This document shows, piece after piece, positions 13,288 to 20,904 of a stretch of 22,460 nt of DNA (positions within the stretch are counted from its first letter, which is position 1; each line of letters begins with the position of its first letter). The stretch comes from a virus: IMG/VR virus record IMGVR_UViG_3300006802_000641, positions 1 to 22,460 of that record; one strand, given 5' to 3'. The notes under the pieces are model-generated. The model saw only the letters and a list, made by a program, of their open reading frames with translations, was not told the origin of the DNA and ran no database searches. A program made the translations under genes and the position numbers.

Positions 13288-13785
13288 ATGGGAAAAAAGG
13301 AAGGAACATATATTAAAAGTATGATTAAGTTATACGAAAGAAAGAAAAAATTGAATGAACAAATGGAAGTATTAGATAAAAAATTACTCGAAGTAATTAA
13401 ACAGGAGCGACGATTTTGGATTAAAACTGGAACATGCACGATTTGCCAAGAAGTGAGAGAAACCGAATGGCATCACATTATTTCACAAAACCGTTGCCGT
13501 GAAATTGGGCGTGAATATCTCATTCACTCCCGCTCTAATGTGGTTGAAGTTTGTCGTCAATGCCACGATGAAACAACCGCTTCTCTACGGAGAAAAGCCA
13601 TTGATACTACGGGTGGGGCAAAGTCTGTTAAGAACCCCAATGGCCCAATTACTACCCGACAGATTGACTACATCACTAAACTCTGTGATGAGAAAAACCA
13701 TAAATTAAATAAAGAGTCCTTAGAAGGACTAACAAGAGGCGAAGCATCCCAACTAATTGATGAATTAAAGGAGATGGAAGCATGA
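13288..13785 (+). CDS. HNH endonuclease-like protein with N-terminal coiled coil
   Basis: A 165-residue protein in three parts. Residues ~8-42 form a lysine-rich coiled coil. Residues 50-93 are a zinc-stabilised HNH domain: C50-x2-C53, EWHH with H62/H63, N84, then C89-x2-C92-H93. The C-terminal ITTRQIDYITKL...LTRGEASQLIDEL segment (about 120-162) is the small helical domain (DUF3072-like) seen in several phage and plasmid proteins. HNH enzymes nick or cut DNA and, in phages, serve in packaging or as homing nucleases. Here the position between polymerase and the Fe-S nuclease suggests a role in DNA processing. It begins one base after the polB stop. Confidence 0.78.
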   Translation: MGKKEGTYIKSMIKLYERKKKLNEQMEVLDKKLLEVIKQERRFWIKTGTCTICQEVRETEWHHIISQNRCREIGREYLIHSRSNVVEVCRQCHDETTASLRRKAIDTTGGAKSVKNPNGPITTRQIDYITKLCDEKNHKLNKESLEGLTRGEASQLIDELKEMEA

Positions 13786-14024
13786 GTTACCACGAAAGAA
13801 TGAGATTGATGCATGAACGTATGAACGAAAGAGGGTTAGATATTGAGGATTTCAACCAACGATGTAGAGAAATCATCGGTGGCTTTCTTCTACTAACCGA
13901 CAAGTTTTCTGATAATACAGAAATTGGTTTTCTTGTTCAATGTATCTTTGGTGATGTAATGCATGATATTGATATTGTAAAGAAAAGTATTGAATACCTA
14001 GAAAGAATGGAGGAAGAAGAATGA
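13782..14024 (+). CDS. Hypothetical helical protein, 80 aa
   Basis: An 80-residue helical protein starting in an ATGA overlap after AAGGAGAT. The N-terminus is Met/Arg-rich (MRLMHERMNERG), the middle is hydrophobic (IIGGFLLLTDKF, IGFLVQCIFGDVM) but interrupted by charged residues, so a membrane segment is unlikely. It ends ERMEEEE, where the codons supply the next gene's ribosome site and repeat the 18-base sequence seen at 3832-3849 and 3999-4016. Function unknown. Confidence 0.58.
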   Translation: MSYHERMRLMHERMNERGLDIEDFNQRCREIIGGFLLLTDKFSDNTEIGFLVQCIFGDVMHDIDIVKKSIEYLERMEEEE

Positions 14025-14170
14025 AATGTGAACATAATTGGCAAACAGTCAAGGAGCGTGTTTTGTATCACAATGAAGAAGAAGAACACATCGAGGCCGA
14101 ACTGCGTTGTAGTAAATGTAAAAAGGTAGCCGTTGCGTTTGCTCGCAGAATGTGGGAGGAAGAAAAATGA
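14021..14170 (+). CDS. Small zinc-ribbon-like protein, 49 aa
   Basis: A 49-residue protein starting in an ATGA overlap. It has C3-x-H5-x-W near the start and C30-x2-C33 towards the end, a three-Cys-one-His arrangement common in short phage zinc ribbons. The linker is acidic. It ends WEEEK, encoded by the GGGAGGAAGA ribosome site of the nuclease gene. Likely a structural zinc protein; partner unknown. Confidence 0.55.
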   Translation: MKCEHNWQTVKERVLYHNEEEEHIEAELRCSKCKKVAVAFARRMWEEEK

Positions 14171-15063
14171 CTTATGTAACTGAATGGAGTGAAAAGGATT
14201 TGGACAATGGATTTTCCTATCAATGGAACCCCGATGCAGAAGGAGGTCCGGTGCTTAAAATCACCAAATCTTCTCTTGGTAGTTTTAATTTCTGCCAAGA
14301 ATCCTATCGAATGAACTACAACCCATTAGGTGAAGGTAAGGTTAAGCAGGAAGTCAATGCCGCCATGATTCGTGGAACGGATATTCACAATGCACAGGAA
14401 GACTTTTGGAAAGCGATGGATATTGAAAAGGCGATGCCTCTCATTGACGACCCTTCAGCGTTGGTAAAACATTTCCGAACATATTACCCCGAAGGAAAGG
14501 ATGAAGAAAGTAAGGACATTTATCGCGCTATGTCTGCTTGGAATGCTGAACGTTTTCTTGAATGTGTAACTGAAGGAACAATTGACCTATTTAAACCTGT
14601 AGGAAATGAGATTTGCCTCGACGCAGAATATGAGATTAACGGCATCCGTGTCCACCTTCAGGGAGTCATTGACCGAATATTCTTAGATAACGGAGGCTAC
14701 ATTCCTCTTGAATTAAAGACCGGACCGTGGAAAGATAGTAAGAAAACCCATATGCGTAAAGAGATGGCATTTTATCAGCTTCTTTTTGAGGAATGTAATG
14801 AGCAAACACTTATTGACGCGGGACTTGACCCCTCAATTGGTATCACACATTGGGGTTGGTTTTACCCTGCTAGTAATTACATCTACGTCGAAGAAGTAAA
14901 GAAGCGGTCTATGACTTCAGTTATAAACTCTATGGAGAAATTGGTAGATGCTTATTTAACGCAGACCTTCACAGCATCACCCTTTTACAAAAAGTGTGAT
15001 AAGTGCGGCTTTAAGACCGCTTGTGAAGCAGCAGGTGGTGGTGTAAATTATGATTTCTTCTAA
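14167..15063 (+). CDS. PD-(D/E)XK nuclease with Fe-S cysteines (Cas4/RecB-like)
   Basis: A 298-residue nuclease of the Cas4/RecB type. The start at 14167 is in an ATGA overlap after GGGAGGAAG. Near the N-terminus SSLGSFNFC holds C43; residues 69-74 RGTDIH give the conserved His; GVIDRIF (D169) and LELK (E182, K184) form the PD-(D/E)XK core; KEMAFYQLLF (198-207) is the Q-x3-Y-like motif IV helix. C-terminal KKCDKCGFKTAC supplies C277, C280 and C286. One N-terminal plus three C-terminal cysteines is the 4Fe-4S signature of Cas4 and AddB-type enzymes. Such viral enzymes process or degrade DNA ends in replication and recombination. There is no CRISPR context. It ends NYDFF. Confidence 0.85.
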   Translation: MTYVTEWSEKDLDNGFSYQWNPDAEGGPVLKITKSSLGSFNFCQESYRMNYNPLGEGKVKQEVNAAMIRGTDIHNAQEDFWKAMDIEKAMPLIDDPSALVKHFRTYYPEGKDEESKDIYRAMSAWNAERFLECVTEGTIDLFKPVGNEICLDAEYEINGIRVHLQGVIDRIFLDNGGYIPLELKTGPWKDSKKTHMRKEMAFYQLLFEECNEQTLIDAGLDPSIGITHWGWFYPASNYIYVEEVKKRSMTSVINSMEKLVDAYLTQTFTASPFYKKCDKCGFKTACEAAGGGVNYDFF

Positions 15064-15421
15064 TAAGGAATTACTAGCACAATTACTTAACCGACCGTGG
15101 ACCTTCGGGGAGGTTATGAAACTAGATGAAACACTTGATACTCTACTTAGTAATTATGATTATAGTTTAAAATACTTAGTAGAATCAACAGGTATGTTTT
15201 ACCGACTTCTAGATGAGTTTAAACAGGAATTTACAAGAGAACTTAGACCCGTGATACTAAAACATCTTGAAACTGCTACTGTTGTTATGCAGACGGAAGA
15301 ACAAGAAGAAACCCCTGAAGTGCAAAATCCTCTTGAAGAACAGTTTAAAGAGGGAATGAAATCTCTAACAAAGGAAGAACTGAAGGAACAAATTAGAAAA
15401 GATATAAAACAGGTGAATTGA
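15050..15421 (+). CDS. Hypothetical protein, 123 aa, helical with acidic linker
   Basis: A 123-residue protein overlapping the nuclease gene by 14 bases, with AGGTGGTG upstream. Residues 1-75 are helical (KELLAQLLNRP, GEVMKLDETLDTLLSN, FYRLLDEFKQEF). A Glu/Thr/Pro-rich linker follows (TEEQEETPEVQNP), then a charged coiled-coil-like C-terminus. No catalytic residues seen. Between nuclease and primase, a replication accessory role is a guess. AGGTGA at its end starts the primase. Confidence 0.58.
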   Translation: MISSNKELLAQLLNRPWTFGEVMKLDETLDTLLSNYDYSLKYLVESTGMFYRLLDEFKQEFTRELRPVILKHLETATVVMQTEEQEETPEVQNPLEEQFKEGMKSLTKEELKEQIRKDIKQVN

Positions 15422-16459
15422 ATGAAGTTTCCCCGTGAAATGTGGGCAGGTTCCCACTTAGAATCAGCGGTCCAACCGCGTCGTGTAGTAGTAGAAACAC
15501 GAGATGAATATATTGATTTTATCAAAACCTATAATGGTAAAATGAATGTATACACATCAGTCTATGATTACGATGATTTTACACACAATCGGGGTCTAGA
15601 ACATACAGTAAATATTGACCGTCTTTTCTTAGATATTGACGCTCATGGTGAAGAAAGTCTTGAGGATGCATACACAGATTTAAAAAGGTTGCACAATTGG
15701 TTGATGGAAAAGAACCTAAAACACACTATGGCCTTTTCAGGCAGGGGTTTCTATATCTTTGTCTATGGAAAGCGCACCTTTGATTTGCGTAAGGTGAAGG
15801 CTTTCTTTGATATCTGCCATGATGTGATTTACAAATCTCCAAGACTTGATAATAGAGTGATTAATACGGCTAGACTTAGAAGGGTTCATAACACCTATCA
15901 TATGGGCGCAAAAAGGTTTTCTGTAGTCTTGAACCATGAAGACCTTTCAAGGCCGTTAAAACACGTTCTAGACGTGTCTAAACGCCCAAGAAGTATTAAG
16001 CAAGAGTATTATGGAGAAGAAATCGTGAAATGGCCTGAGGTGAAAGAAATGAGAGTGGCTGAGGTGGAGATTGATTCAGTAGAATCTCCCGGTGTATTAC
16101 CTATTATCCCTTGTTTGAGAACTGCGGTAATGACTGAAAACCCAAGACATGAGGCGCGTCATTATCTCGTCCAATGGTATAATGAAGTATTATCAGACAT
16201 GGTGGTTACAGAACAAGGGTTAGATTGTAAGCCAAGAGAGGTTTCGGGTGATGCGTTGGATGATATTACAACCATCGTATGTGATGAAATCGAAACCATC
16301 GCTTCTAATGAAGACGTATGGATTGATTACAACGCGGTGAAGACGCAAAAGTTTGTAGATTATGCAGTTAAAAAGCGACACATGGCTCCATCATGCAATA
16401 CTTTAATTAGCAAAGGTTATTGTGTAGGTAAGTGTTGGCGATATCCTAAGGAGGATTAG
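15422..16459 (+). CDS. Archaeo-eukaryotic primase fused to PriL-type Fe-S domain
   Basis: A 345-residue primase. The N-terminal catalytic part has AEP motifs: LFLDID (D71, D73, metal binding), FSGRGFYIFV (105-114, the SGxGxH-like motif, with Tyr where His is usual), and NTARLRRVHNTYH (148-160). The C-terminal ~110 residues match the PriL C-terminal Fe-S domain: four cysteines C231, C325, C334 and C338, the last three as C-x8-C-x3-C, and RHEARHYLV after the first. In Archaea and eukaryotes these are separate subunits (PriS and PriL); here they are one chain. It makes primers for PolB. It starts one base after the previous stop. Confidence 0.85.
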   Translation: MKFPREMWAGSHLESAVQPRRVVVETRDEYIDFIKTYNGKMNVYTSVYDYDDFTHNRGLEHTVNIDRLFLDIDAHGEESLEDAYTDLKRLHNWLMEKNLKHTMAFSGRGFYIFVYGKRTFDLRKVKAFFDICHDVIYKSPRLDNRVINTARLRRVHNTYHMGAKRFSVVLNHEDLSRPLKHVLDVSKRPRSIKQEYYGEEIVKWPEVKEMRVAEVEIDSVESPGVLPIIPCLRTAVMTENPRHEARHYLVQWYNEVLSDMVVTEQGLDCKPREVSGDALDDITTIVCDEIETIASNEDVWIDYNAVKTQKFVDYAVKKRHMAPSCNTLISKGYCVGKCWRYPKED

Positions 16460-16461
16460 AA

Positions 16462-17139
16462 ATGATAGTAATAGATAATAGAGAAGACTCAGAACTCTCC
16501 CATAATGTAGAATTATATGCTACAAGGGCAAGAATTAAAGTAGAAAAGAAACAATTAGACATTGGTGACTATATTATCGGTAATATTTGCATCGAAGCAA
16601 AAGAAATTAACGATTTTCTTAACTCATTAGAGAATAACAGACTATTAAATCAGTTAAGTAATATGGAAGACACATACGAGCGTAATATTTTATTAATTCA
16701 CGGTGATATTAACGAAGTGGGAAGTTATTTACTTAAAAAGAGAAAGATTACACATGAATATAAGTCTAGATTAGAGCGTAAAGTCTTAGGAGCCATCGCT
16801 TCTATTAATCTAAATACAAATGTTAAGGTTATTTGGGTTCCCGACTCTAGAACAGCGGGAGAAATTGTAGTAGCATCTGCTCATCATGCAAATAAACAGT
16901 TAGATATGCGTAAAATGTTACCGAAGAAGACACGAACTGATGATGCAAGAGTAGATTTACTATCTACAATCAAGGGCATTTCTCCCAAGAAGGCCCACAC
17001 CCTGCTTAAAGAACACCTAAGCGTGTTAGAAATAGCGATGCAGGATGCGAAAACCCTGAGCAAAGTAACAGGGATTGGGAAAGCAACTGCGAGTAATATC
17101 GTAGAGATATTTAACAATGAAGAAGAGGTGAAATACTAA
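16462..17139 (+). CDS. XPF/ERCC4-family nuclease with C-terminal HhH2 domain
   Basis: A 225-residue structure-specific nuclease. Residues 3-8 VIDNRE give D5 and E8 of the XPF D-x-RE motif; GDYIIGN (35-41) precedes IEAKEIND (44-51), equivalent to the ERKxxxD active site, with E45, K47 and D51 kept and Arg replaced by Ala. Residues ~166-218 carry two helix-hairpin-helix repeats (IKGISPKKAHTLL and VTGIGKATASNIV). This is the nuclease plus HhH2 arrangement of archaeal XPF, without the helicase domain of Hef. It would cut branched DNA at replication or recombination junctions. AAGGAGG precedes the start, immediately after primase. Confidence 0.88.
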   Translation: MIVIDNREDSELSHNVELYATRARIKVEKKQLDIGDYIIGNICIEAKEINDFLNSLENNRLLNQLSNMEDTYERNILLIHGDINEVGSYLLKKRKITHEYKSRLERKVLGAIASINLNTNVKVIWVPDSRTAGEIVVASAHHANKQLDMRKMLPKKTRTDDARVDLLSTIKGISPKKAHTLLKEHLSVLEIAMQDAKTLSKVTGIGKATASNIVEIFNNEEEVKY

Positions 17140-18653
17140 TGCCAGAAGACTTAGACATTGACGAGTGGGAGTTATATGATGCTCTCGAATCTCTTGATGT
17201 TAATGAATTTGATACAGAAAGAATTGAAAAGACTGAACTACCCGCGTGTGTAATTCGTTGGGAAGAAGTTGTAACTGAGTTTTCTCTTTACAATAACTAC
17301 CCCGCAATTATGTCCTTCTATGTTACGCTTGGACAAGTGTTAAAGGACATGGTGCGTGTCCCAATTGGGCGCTTATCCCTTGACCCACGGATTCATTACA
17401 CATGGGTTCAAACAGCGCGGAGTGGTAAGACAACAATGTTTGACTTTCTTTCTCCCGTTTGGGCTAGGCTTTTTCAACTGCTAAATGAACACCCCCTTAC
17501 ACGCAACCCACCAAGAGGACCACTAACTGATGTGAAGGAGTTTACTCTAAACAATCCCGACGCATTTACAGACCAAGCACTTCTCGGCACAAAGAAGTTC
17601 GATGTGAAGAATCCTGATTGGGTGAGAGGTGAGGATAACTTAGATATTAACGGCGACCCTATCCCTGAGTTTATTGACCTTGATATTCCCGGTGCTCTAT
17701 TTGGTTCAGGGATTATCGCGTTTGACGAGTTTGAACACTCAGGTATCTTCAAGGAAACACAACACAAGCAAGACACCGTGATGATGTTTCAGAAGTTTAT
17801 GAACCGTCTTGATTCAGATACACACCTAATCAAAAAGCGTTTGACTGAGTGGGGTAAAGACCTTGTAGTAGATTGCCAACGCAGTTTGTGGGCAACTACT
17901 CTTCCACCTGAGGGATTAGAGAAGGTTATTCTAACAAAGGGTGTATTTCAGCGTATGTGGTTGTATGTTCGTGAGGTTCCTGAATCTCTCAAGGAACAGA
18001 TGGAGGAAGAATATCTAGACCAAGTGGGTGAAATTGTCGGTGGAGATGATGGCGCGGAAATTTTCCAAATTGAGTTCTCCGAAATGATTTACGACATTTA
18101 TCTTTGGGTTGAGCGTCGTTTAGCCGAAGTGGGAGATAAGCGAAAGGTGGTTGTATTTTCTAACGATGCTAAGAATCGCTTGAAGGTTATTTGGCGAGGT
18201 ATGAGGAAATATATGCAAAGTTTCCCCGACCATATCTTTGCCGCATTGAACACCTTCTTGATGAATACAATTAACAATATGTGTATTGCTGCTGCTCTTT
18301 CCGCTATCGCTGAACGTAGCACTACGGTTGAACTGCGACACATAGACCAAGCGCGTATCTTGACTGATACGAGTTTTGACTCAATTACAACTTGGTTTAG
18401 CGATACATTGAAGAAGTCGCCGCGTCGTGTAAAGGAGCAAACAAAGGAGGGCATCGTTCTCCGTATTTATGAAGAGAGCAATAAGAAACAGGGCAACTGG
18501 GTTCCCAAGACTCAGTTGATTACAAATTATATGAAAAGAACAGGAAAGGCCCGCGCGACATTCTATCGCGTGTGGAGTGATGTAGAACATCTATTTGAAA
18601 CAAGAAACGTAGGAAATAACAGAACAGAAGTTAGGAGGAAGAACAATGATTGA
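17139..18653 (+). CDS. AAA+ replicative helicase candidate
   Basis: A 504-residue ATPase. Walker A is QTARSGKTTM (residues 91-100), where the usual leading Gly is Gln; Walker B is IIAFDE (192-197). A helical region with SNDAKNRLKVIWRGMRKYM and ARILTDTSFDSITTWF follows, and the C-terminus has a winged-helix-like segment (TKEGIVLRIYEES, YMKRTGKARATFYRVW). The acidic N-terminus is unstructured. The architecture suits a DUF3987-like or MCM/SF3-like replication helicase that loads or unwinds at forks; I cannot separate these by eye. Position between XPF nuclease and DEDD exonuclease, downstream of primase, supports a fork role. GAGGTGA lies upstream, and ATG overlaps the previous TAA by one base. 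Confidence 0.68.
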   Translation: MPEDLDIDEWELYDALESLDVNEFDTERIEKTELPACVIRWEEVVTEFSLYNNYPAIMSFYVTLGQVLKDMVRVPIGRLSLDPRIHYTWVQTARSGKTTMFDFLSPVWARLFQLLNEHPLTRNPPRGPLTDVKEFTLNNPDAFTDQALLGTKKFDVKNPDWVRGEDNLDINGDPIPEFIDLDIPGALFGSGIIAFDEFEHSGIFKETQHKQDTVMMFQKFMNRLDSDTHLIKKRLTEWGKDLVVDCQRSLWATTLPPEGLEKVILTKGVFQRMWLYVREVPESLKEQMEEEYLDQVGEIVGGDDGAEIFQIEFSEMIYDIYLWVERRLAEVGDKRKVVVFSNDAKNRLKVIWRGMRKYMQSFPDHIFAALNTFLMNTINNMCIAAALSAIAERSTTVELRHIDQARILTDTSFDSITTWFSDTLKKSPRRVKEQTKEGIVLRIYEESNKKQGNWVPKTQLITNYMKRTGKARATFYRVWSDVEHLFETRNVGNNRTEVRRKNND

Positions 18654-18819
18654 GGCAAAGACTCTTTTAGAACTTCGAACCTTCCTTGAGGAAGAGGACA
18701 AGTTAGATTTAATAGACATTTTGATAAACTTTATTGACGAGCAATATTTATATAGTATTCTTGGAATGTATAAATCAGGCTACACAGTAGAACAAATTAA
18801 GGATGCGGAGGTATATTAA
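18646..18819 (+). CDS. Small hypothetical protein, 57 aa
   Basis: A 57-residue acidic, helical protein starting at 18646 after TTAGGAGGAAG, overlapping the helicase gene by eight bases. Leu/Ile-rich amphipathic helices (LLELRTFLEEEDKL, LIDILINFIDEQYLY) are followed by YKSGYTVEQIKDAEVY, a pattern like a small helix-turn-helix. It ends one base into the next ATG. Function unknown. Confidence 0.55.
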   Translation: MIEAKTLLELRTFLEEEDKLDLIDILINFIDEQYLYSILGMYKSGYTVEQIKDAEVY

Positions 18820-19412
18820 TGAGCGACATTTTATCAATAGACATTGAAACAGCAAACACGGCGGCAGATATTGGAGGTTGGGAAAACACCCACATGTGGA
18901 TTATCTCATGTGCTACAACATGGGATGGGGAGAATGCAACAGTTTATGTTGATAAGCCAATGGAGATTGAAGGGGCGATTGTTAAATCGCTTAGAGAGTT
19001 AAAGTTTGATTTAGACGACCACTTTGAAAAGGGTGGTAAATTGCTAGGTCATAATATCGTTTCCTTTGACCTACCCGCGTTGCGGGACTCAATGGATATC
19101 TATTGTATTAGAAAATACTTAGAAGATAAAGAAGAGCGTTGTATTGATACAAGCAGGCTTATGACTAAAGCCGTGGGTAAGCGCGTTCATCTAGATAATC
19201 TAGCAAAAAGTAATCTAGATGCAGAAAAGAGCGCAGATGGTTTAACTGCCGTCCGATGGTGGGCGGAAGGTAAGTATGAAGATGTAGTTAAGTATTGTCT
19301 TCTAGACTCAAAACTTACGTTAGACGTTTGGAAGATGGGTGTAGAGAATAAAGAACTTCGTTATTTTAACGAAGACGATGGGGAATTTGAGATTGCAAAA
19401 TTAGAATGGTGA
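18819..19412 (+). CDS. DEDDy-type 3'-5' exonuclease (DnaQ-like)
   Basis: A 197-residue exonuclease. Exo I is SIDIET (D8, E10), Exo II is HNIVSFD (78-84, D84), and Exo III is YCLLD (Y159, D163), giving the DEDDy signature; D110 in CIDTSRL is a further conserved acid. It has no polymerase domain. PolB already carries its own proofreading domain, so this free enzyme may trim primers or ends, support repair, or degrade host DNA or RNA. It is the last gene of the rightward array and is followed by a strong terminator. Confidence 0.85.
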   Translation: MSDILSIDIETANTAADIGGWENTHMWIISCATTWDGENATVYVDKPMEIEGAIVKSLRELKFDLDDHFEKGGKLLGHNIVSFDLPALRDSMDIYCIRKYLEDKEERCIDTSRLMTKAVGKRVHLDNLAKSNLDAEKSADGLTAVRWWAEGKYEDVVKYCLLDSKLTLDVWKMGVENKELRYFNEDDGEFEIAKLEW

Positions 19413-19419
19413 ACCTTTT

Positions 19420-19464
19420 GGGGCGTCGTCCTTCCTTAACCGGAGGGGCGGCGTCCCTTTTTTT
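19420..19464 (+). terminator. Strong hairpin plus T-tract terminator at convergent junction
   Basis: The arm 19420-19435 (GGGGCGTCGTCCTTCC) pairs with 19442-19457 (GGAGGGGCGGCGTCCC) over 16 positions if G-T pairs are allowed, around the loop TTAACC, and is followed by seven T (19458-19464) and a second T-run at 19469-19474. It closes the 19.4-kb rightward array right after the DEDD exonuclease. On the opposite strand no T-run follows the hairpin, so it looks one-directional. The remaining bases to 19502 hold no gene. Confidence 0.85.
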
Positions 19465-19502
19465 ACGCTTTTTTCATAGGTCAGGCCACTTTTTGATTTT
19501 AA

Positions 19503-20000
19503 CTAACCTTGTTTTAGTATATCTCGCCATGAAGGTTTATATTTATTTGCACTTGCGTATATATCTTGGAAATCTACAATATTAGACTCTACACTAGTTC
19601 CGCGATTCAACGTAGTTTTAGCGGCCTCAATCGCTTTTTTATTTAATCTAAAAATAAAATTTTGATATTTAGCAGGGTTATTTACATAATGAAGTATTAG
19701 TCTAGCAGCAGAAAAATGAATACTATGAATGTTTAAACTTACATCAGAATCTGTTTGGAATCTATCTCCCATGTCTAATAATTCTTGCATTTTATCGTTA
19801 AGATAAGTCTGTGCTAATTTACTAAAACCAGATTGAAACAATGCTATAAATTCTTGAGTTGCTTTTTCTTCTGATTTACCTTCACTAAAAACACCATCCA
19901 TAGTTTCAATATACATATCTTTATAGCCCGGAAACCTACTCAAATAACTATTCATGACTTCATCATTAATAGCAACCACGTCTTCGTAATCTACCATCAT
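19503..20000 (-). CDS. Hypothetical protein, 165 aa, last gene of leftward block
   Basis: A 165-residue soluble, helical protein. The start is in an ATGA overlap with the end of the two-TM gene, after GGTGAAGA. It has mixed charge, several Tyr/Phe-rich helices (FIALFQSGFSKLAQTYLND, FSAARLILHYVNN) and ends YKPSWRDILKQG. No catalytic motif or membrane segment. Being last in the virion/lysis block it might be a minor virion or lysis-associated protein, but this is only positional. Codon choice is more AT-rich than in the two-TM gene next to it. Confidence 0.65.
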   Translation of the reverse strand: MMVDYEDVVAINDEVMNSYLSRFPGYKDMYIETMDGVFSEGKSEEKATQEFIALFQSGFSKLAQTYLNDKMQELLDMGDRFQTDSDVSLNIHSIHFSAARLILHYVNNPAKYQNFIFRLNKKAIEAAKTTLNRGTSVESNIVDFQDIYASANKYKPSWRDILKQG

Positions 20001-20404
20001 TCTTCACCATCCGTATAATTGTGAGGGTGAATACCAAGTTCTACCCTTTGACGCTCATGCTCCAAACAATGCTGATGCTCAACCTTCATAATTTCAACCC
20101 TGCGGTCATGTTCAGCCTTAGCAACCATAGCATCGGTGTTAGCGCGAATAACTTCAGGGTGGAGTTCAGTTTCAGTCTGTTGCTCACTCTTCCATAGTTC
20201 GAGCATGGTTGCAAACGCGGGTTGAGCGGTTCCACCAATGATGGCGATAAGGGCGATAAAACCTTCAAGGTTCATCAACACCACTTCAGGTTTTAGAATA
20301 CCCATAGCCACTACTGCCCCACTTGCTGCGAGCCATAGATAGACCGCAGGTAAAGCGGTCCACTTAATCATACGGTCGTTAAAAGAATTTTTTTGTGCTC
20401 CCAT
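19997..20404 (-). CDS. Two-TM holin-like membrane protein
   Basis: A 135-residue protein with two hydrophobic helices: ~16-38 (TALPAVYLWLAASGAVVAMGI) and ~46-66 (LEGFIALIAIIGGTAQPAFAT), the second with a GG pair. A long charged, His/Glu-rich tail follows that is predicted to be helical. A perfect AAGGAGGT precedes the start. Size and topology suit a phage holin or a membrane anchor; its closeness to the XhlA-like gene supports lysis. No sequence family recognised. Confidence 0.65.
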   Translation of the reverse strand: MGAQKNSFNDRMIKWTALPAVYLWLAASGAVVAMGILKPEVVLMNLEGFIALIAIIGGTAQPAFATMLELWKSEQQTETELHPEVIRANTDAMVAKAEHDRRVEIMKVEHQHCLEHERQRVELGIHPHNYTDGEE

Positions 20405-20416
20405 TTATATACCTCC

Positions 20417-20692
20417 TTAAAATACTCTTTCTGTTACCATAAAGGTTCTTTCACCAATTTCTTCAACTCTTCCCATTGACTTAAAATAATCCTTAATTTC
20501 GTGAAATAGTGGGATATTACCGTCTCTATCATTAATTATATAAACATTTCCCTTTCTACCATTGGGTTGATAGGATAATTGAACCTTAATAGGGGTGTGT
20601 CTATCAATATCTGTAATTGTATTCTGAACCCATTTGCGTTCAGCATCTCTAATTTCCTTCTTAGTAGCCTTAAGAATTTCAGTCCACGACAT
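20417..20692 (-). CDS. Hypothetical protein, 91 aa
   Basis: The start at 20692 is chosen because AGGTGA lies five bases upstream; a GTG at 20701 overlaps that site. The 91-residue product has an N-terminal basic helix (ILKATKKEIRDAERKW), then a beta-rich part (IKVQLSYQPNGRKGNVYII) and an alpha/beta C-terminus ending in ERTFMVTERVF. It resembles small phage virion or connector proteins in general shape, but no family is recognised. Confidence 0.62.
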   Translation of the reverse strand: MSWTEILKATKKEIRDAERKWVQNTITDIDRHTPIKVQLSYQPNGRKGNVYIINDRDGNIPLFHEIKDYFKSMGRVEEIGERTFMVTERVF

Positions 20693-20697
20693 TATTT

Positions 20698-20895
20698 TCA
20701 CCTCGGTTGAATATTTCTCTCTCTAATAGTATTTCTTAAAGCAATTCTTTTTCTCTGTTCGGAACTACTACCTTGAGTTTCATTATATAATTGGTTATAT
20801 CTTTCAATATCTTGTGGGGAAAAATGGTATTGTTTGCCGTCTACTGTATAAATAGTTCCGATAACTCCCATTTTTAAGATACCAAACCATCCCAT
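20698..20895 (-). CDS. Small hypothetical protein, 65 aa
   Basis: A 65-residue protein: a hydrophobic N-terminal stretch (MGWFGILKMGVIGTIYTV) too short and Gly-rich for a confident membrane helix, then KQYHFSPQDIERYNQLY and a basic Arg-rich end (RKRIALRNTIRERNIQPR). Its 3' end holds AGGTGA, the ribosome site of the next gene. Function unknown. Confidence 0.55.
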   Translation of the reverse strand: MGWFGILKMGVIGTIYTVDGKQYHFSPQDIERYNQLYNETQGSSSEQRKRIALRNTIRERNIQPR

Positions 20896-20904
20896 AATAC
20901 CACT

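Noticed and set aside
14167-15063. Cas4 as sign of a CRISPR-Cas locus
   Set aside because: No repeats, cas1 or cas2 are present; the gene lies within a replication array, where Cas4/RecB-like viral nucleases are common.
19420-19464. Bidirectional terminator
   Set aside because: On the minus strand the hairpin is followed by A-rich, not T-rich, sequence, so only the rightward direction fits.
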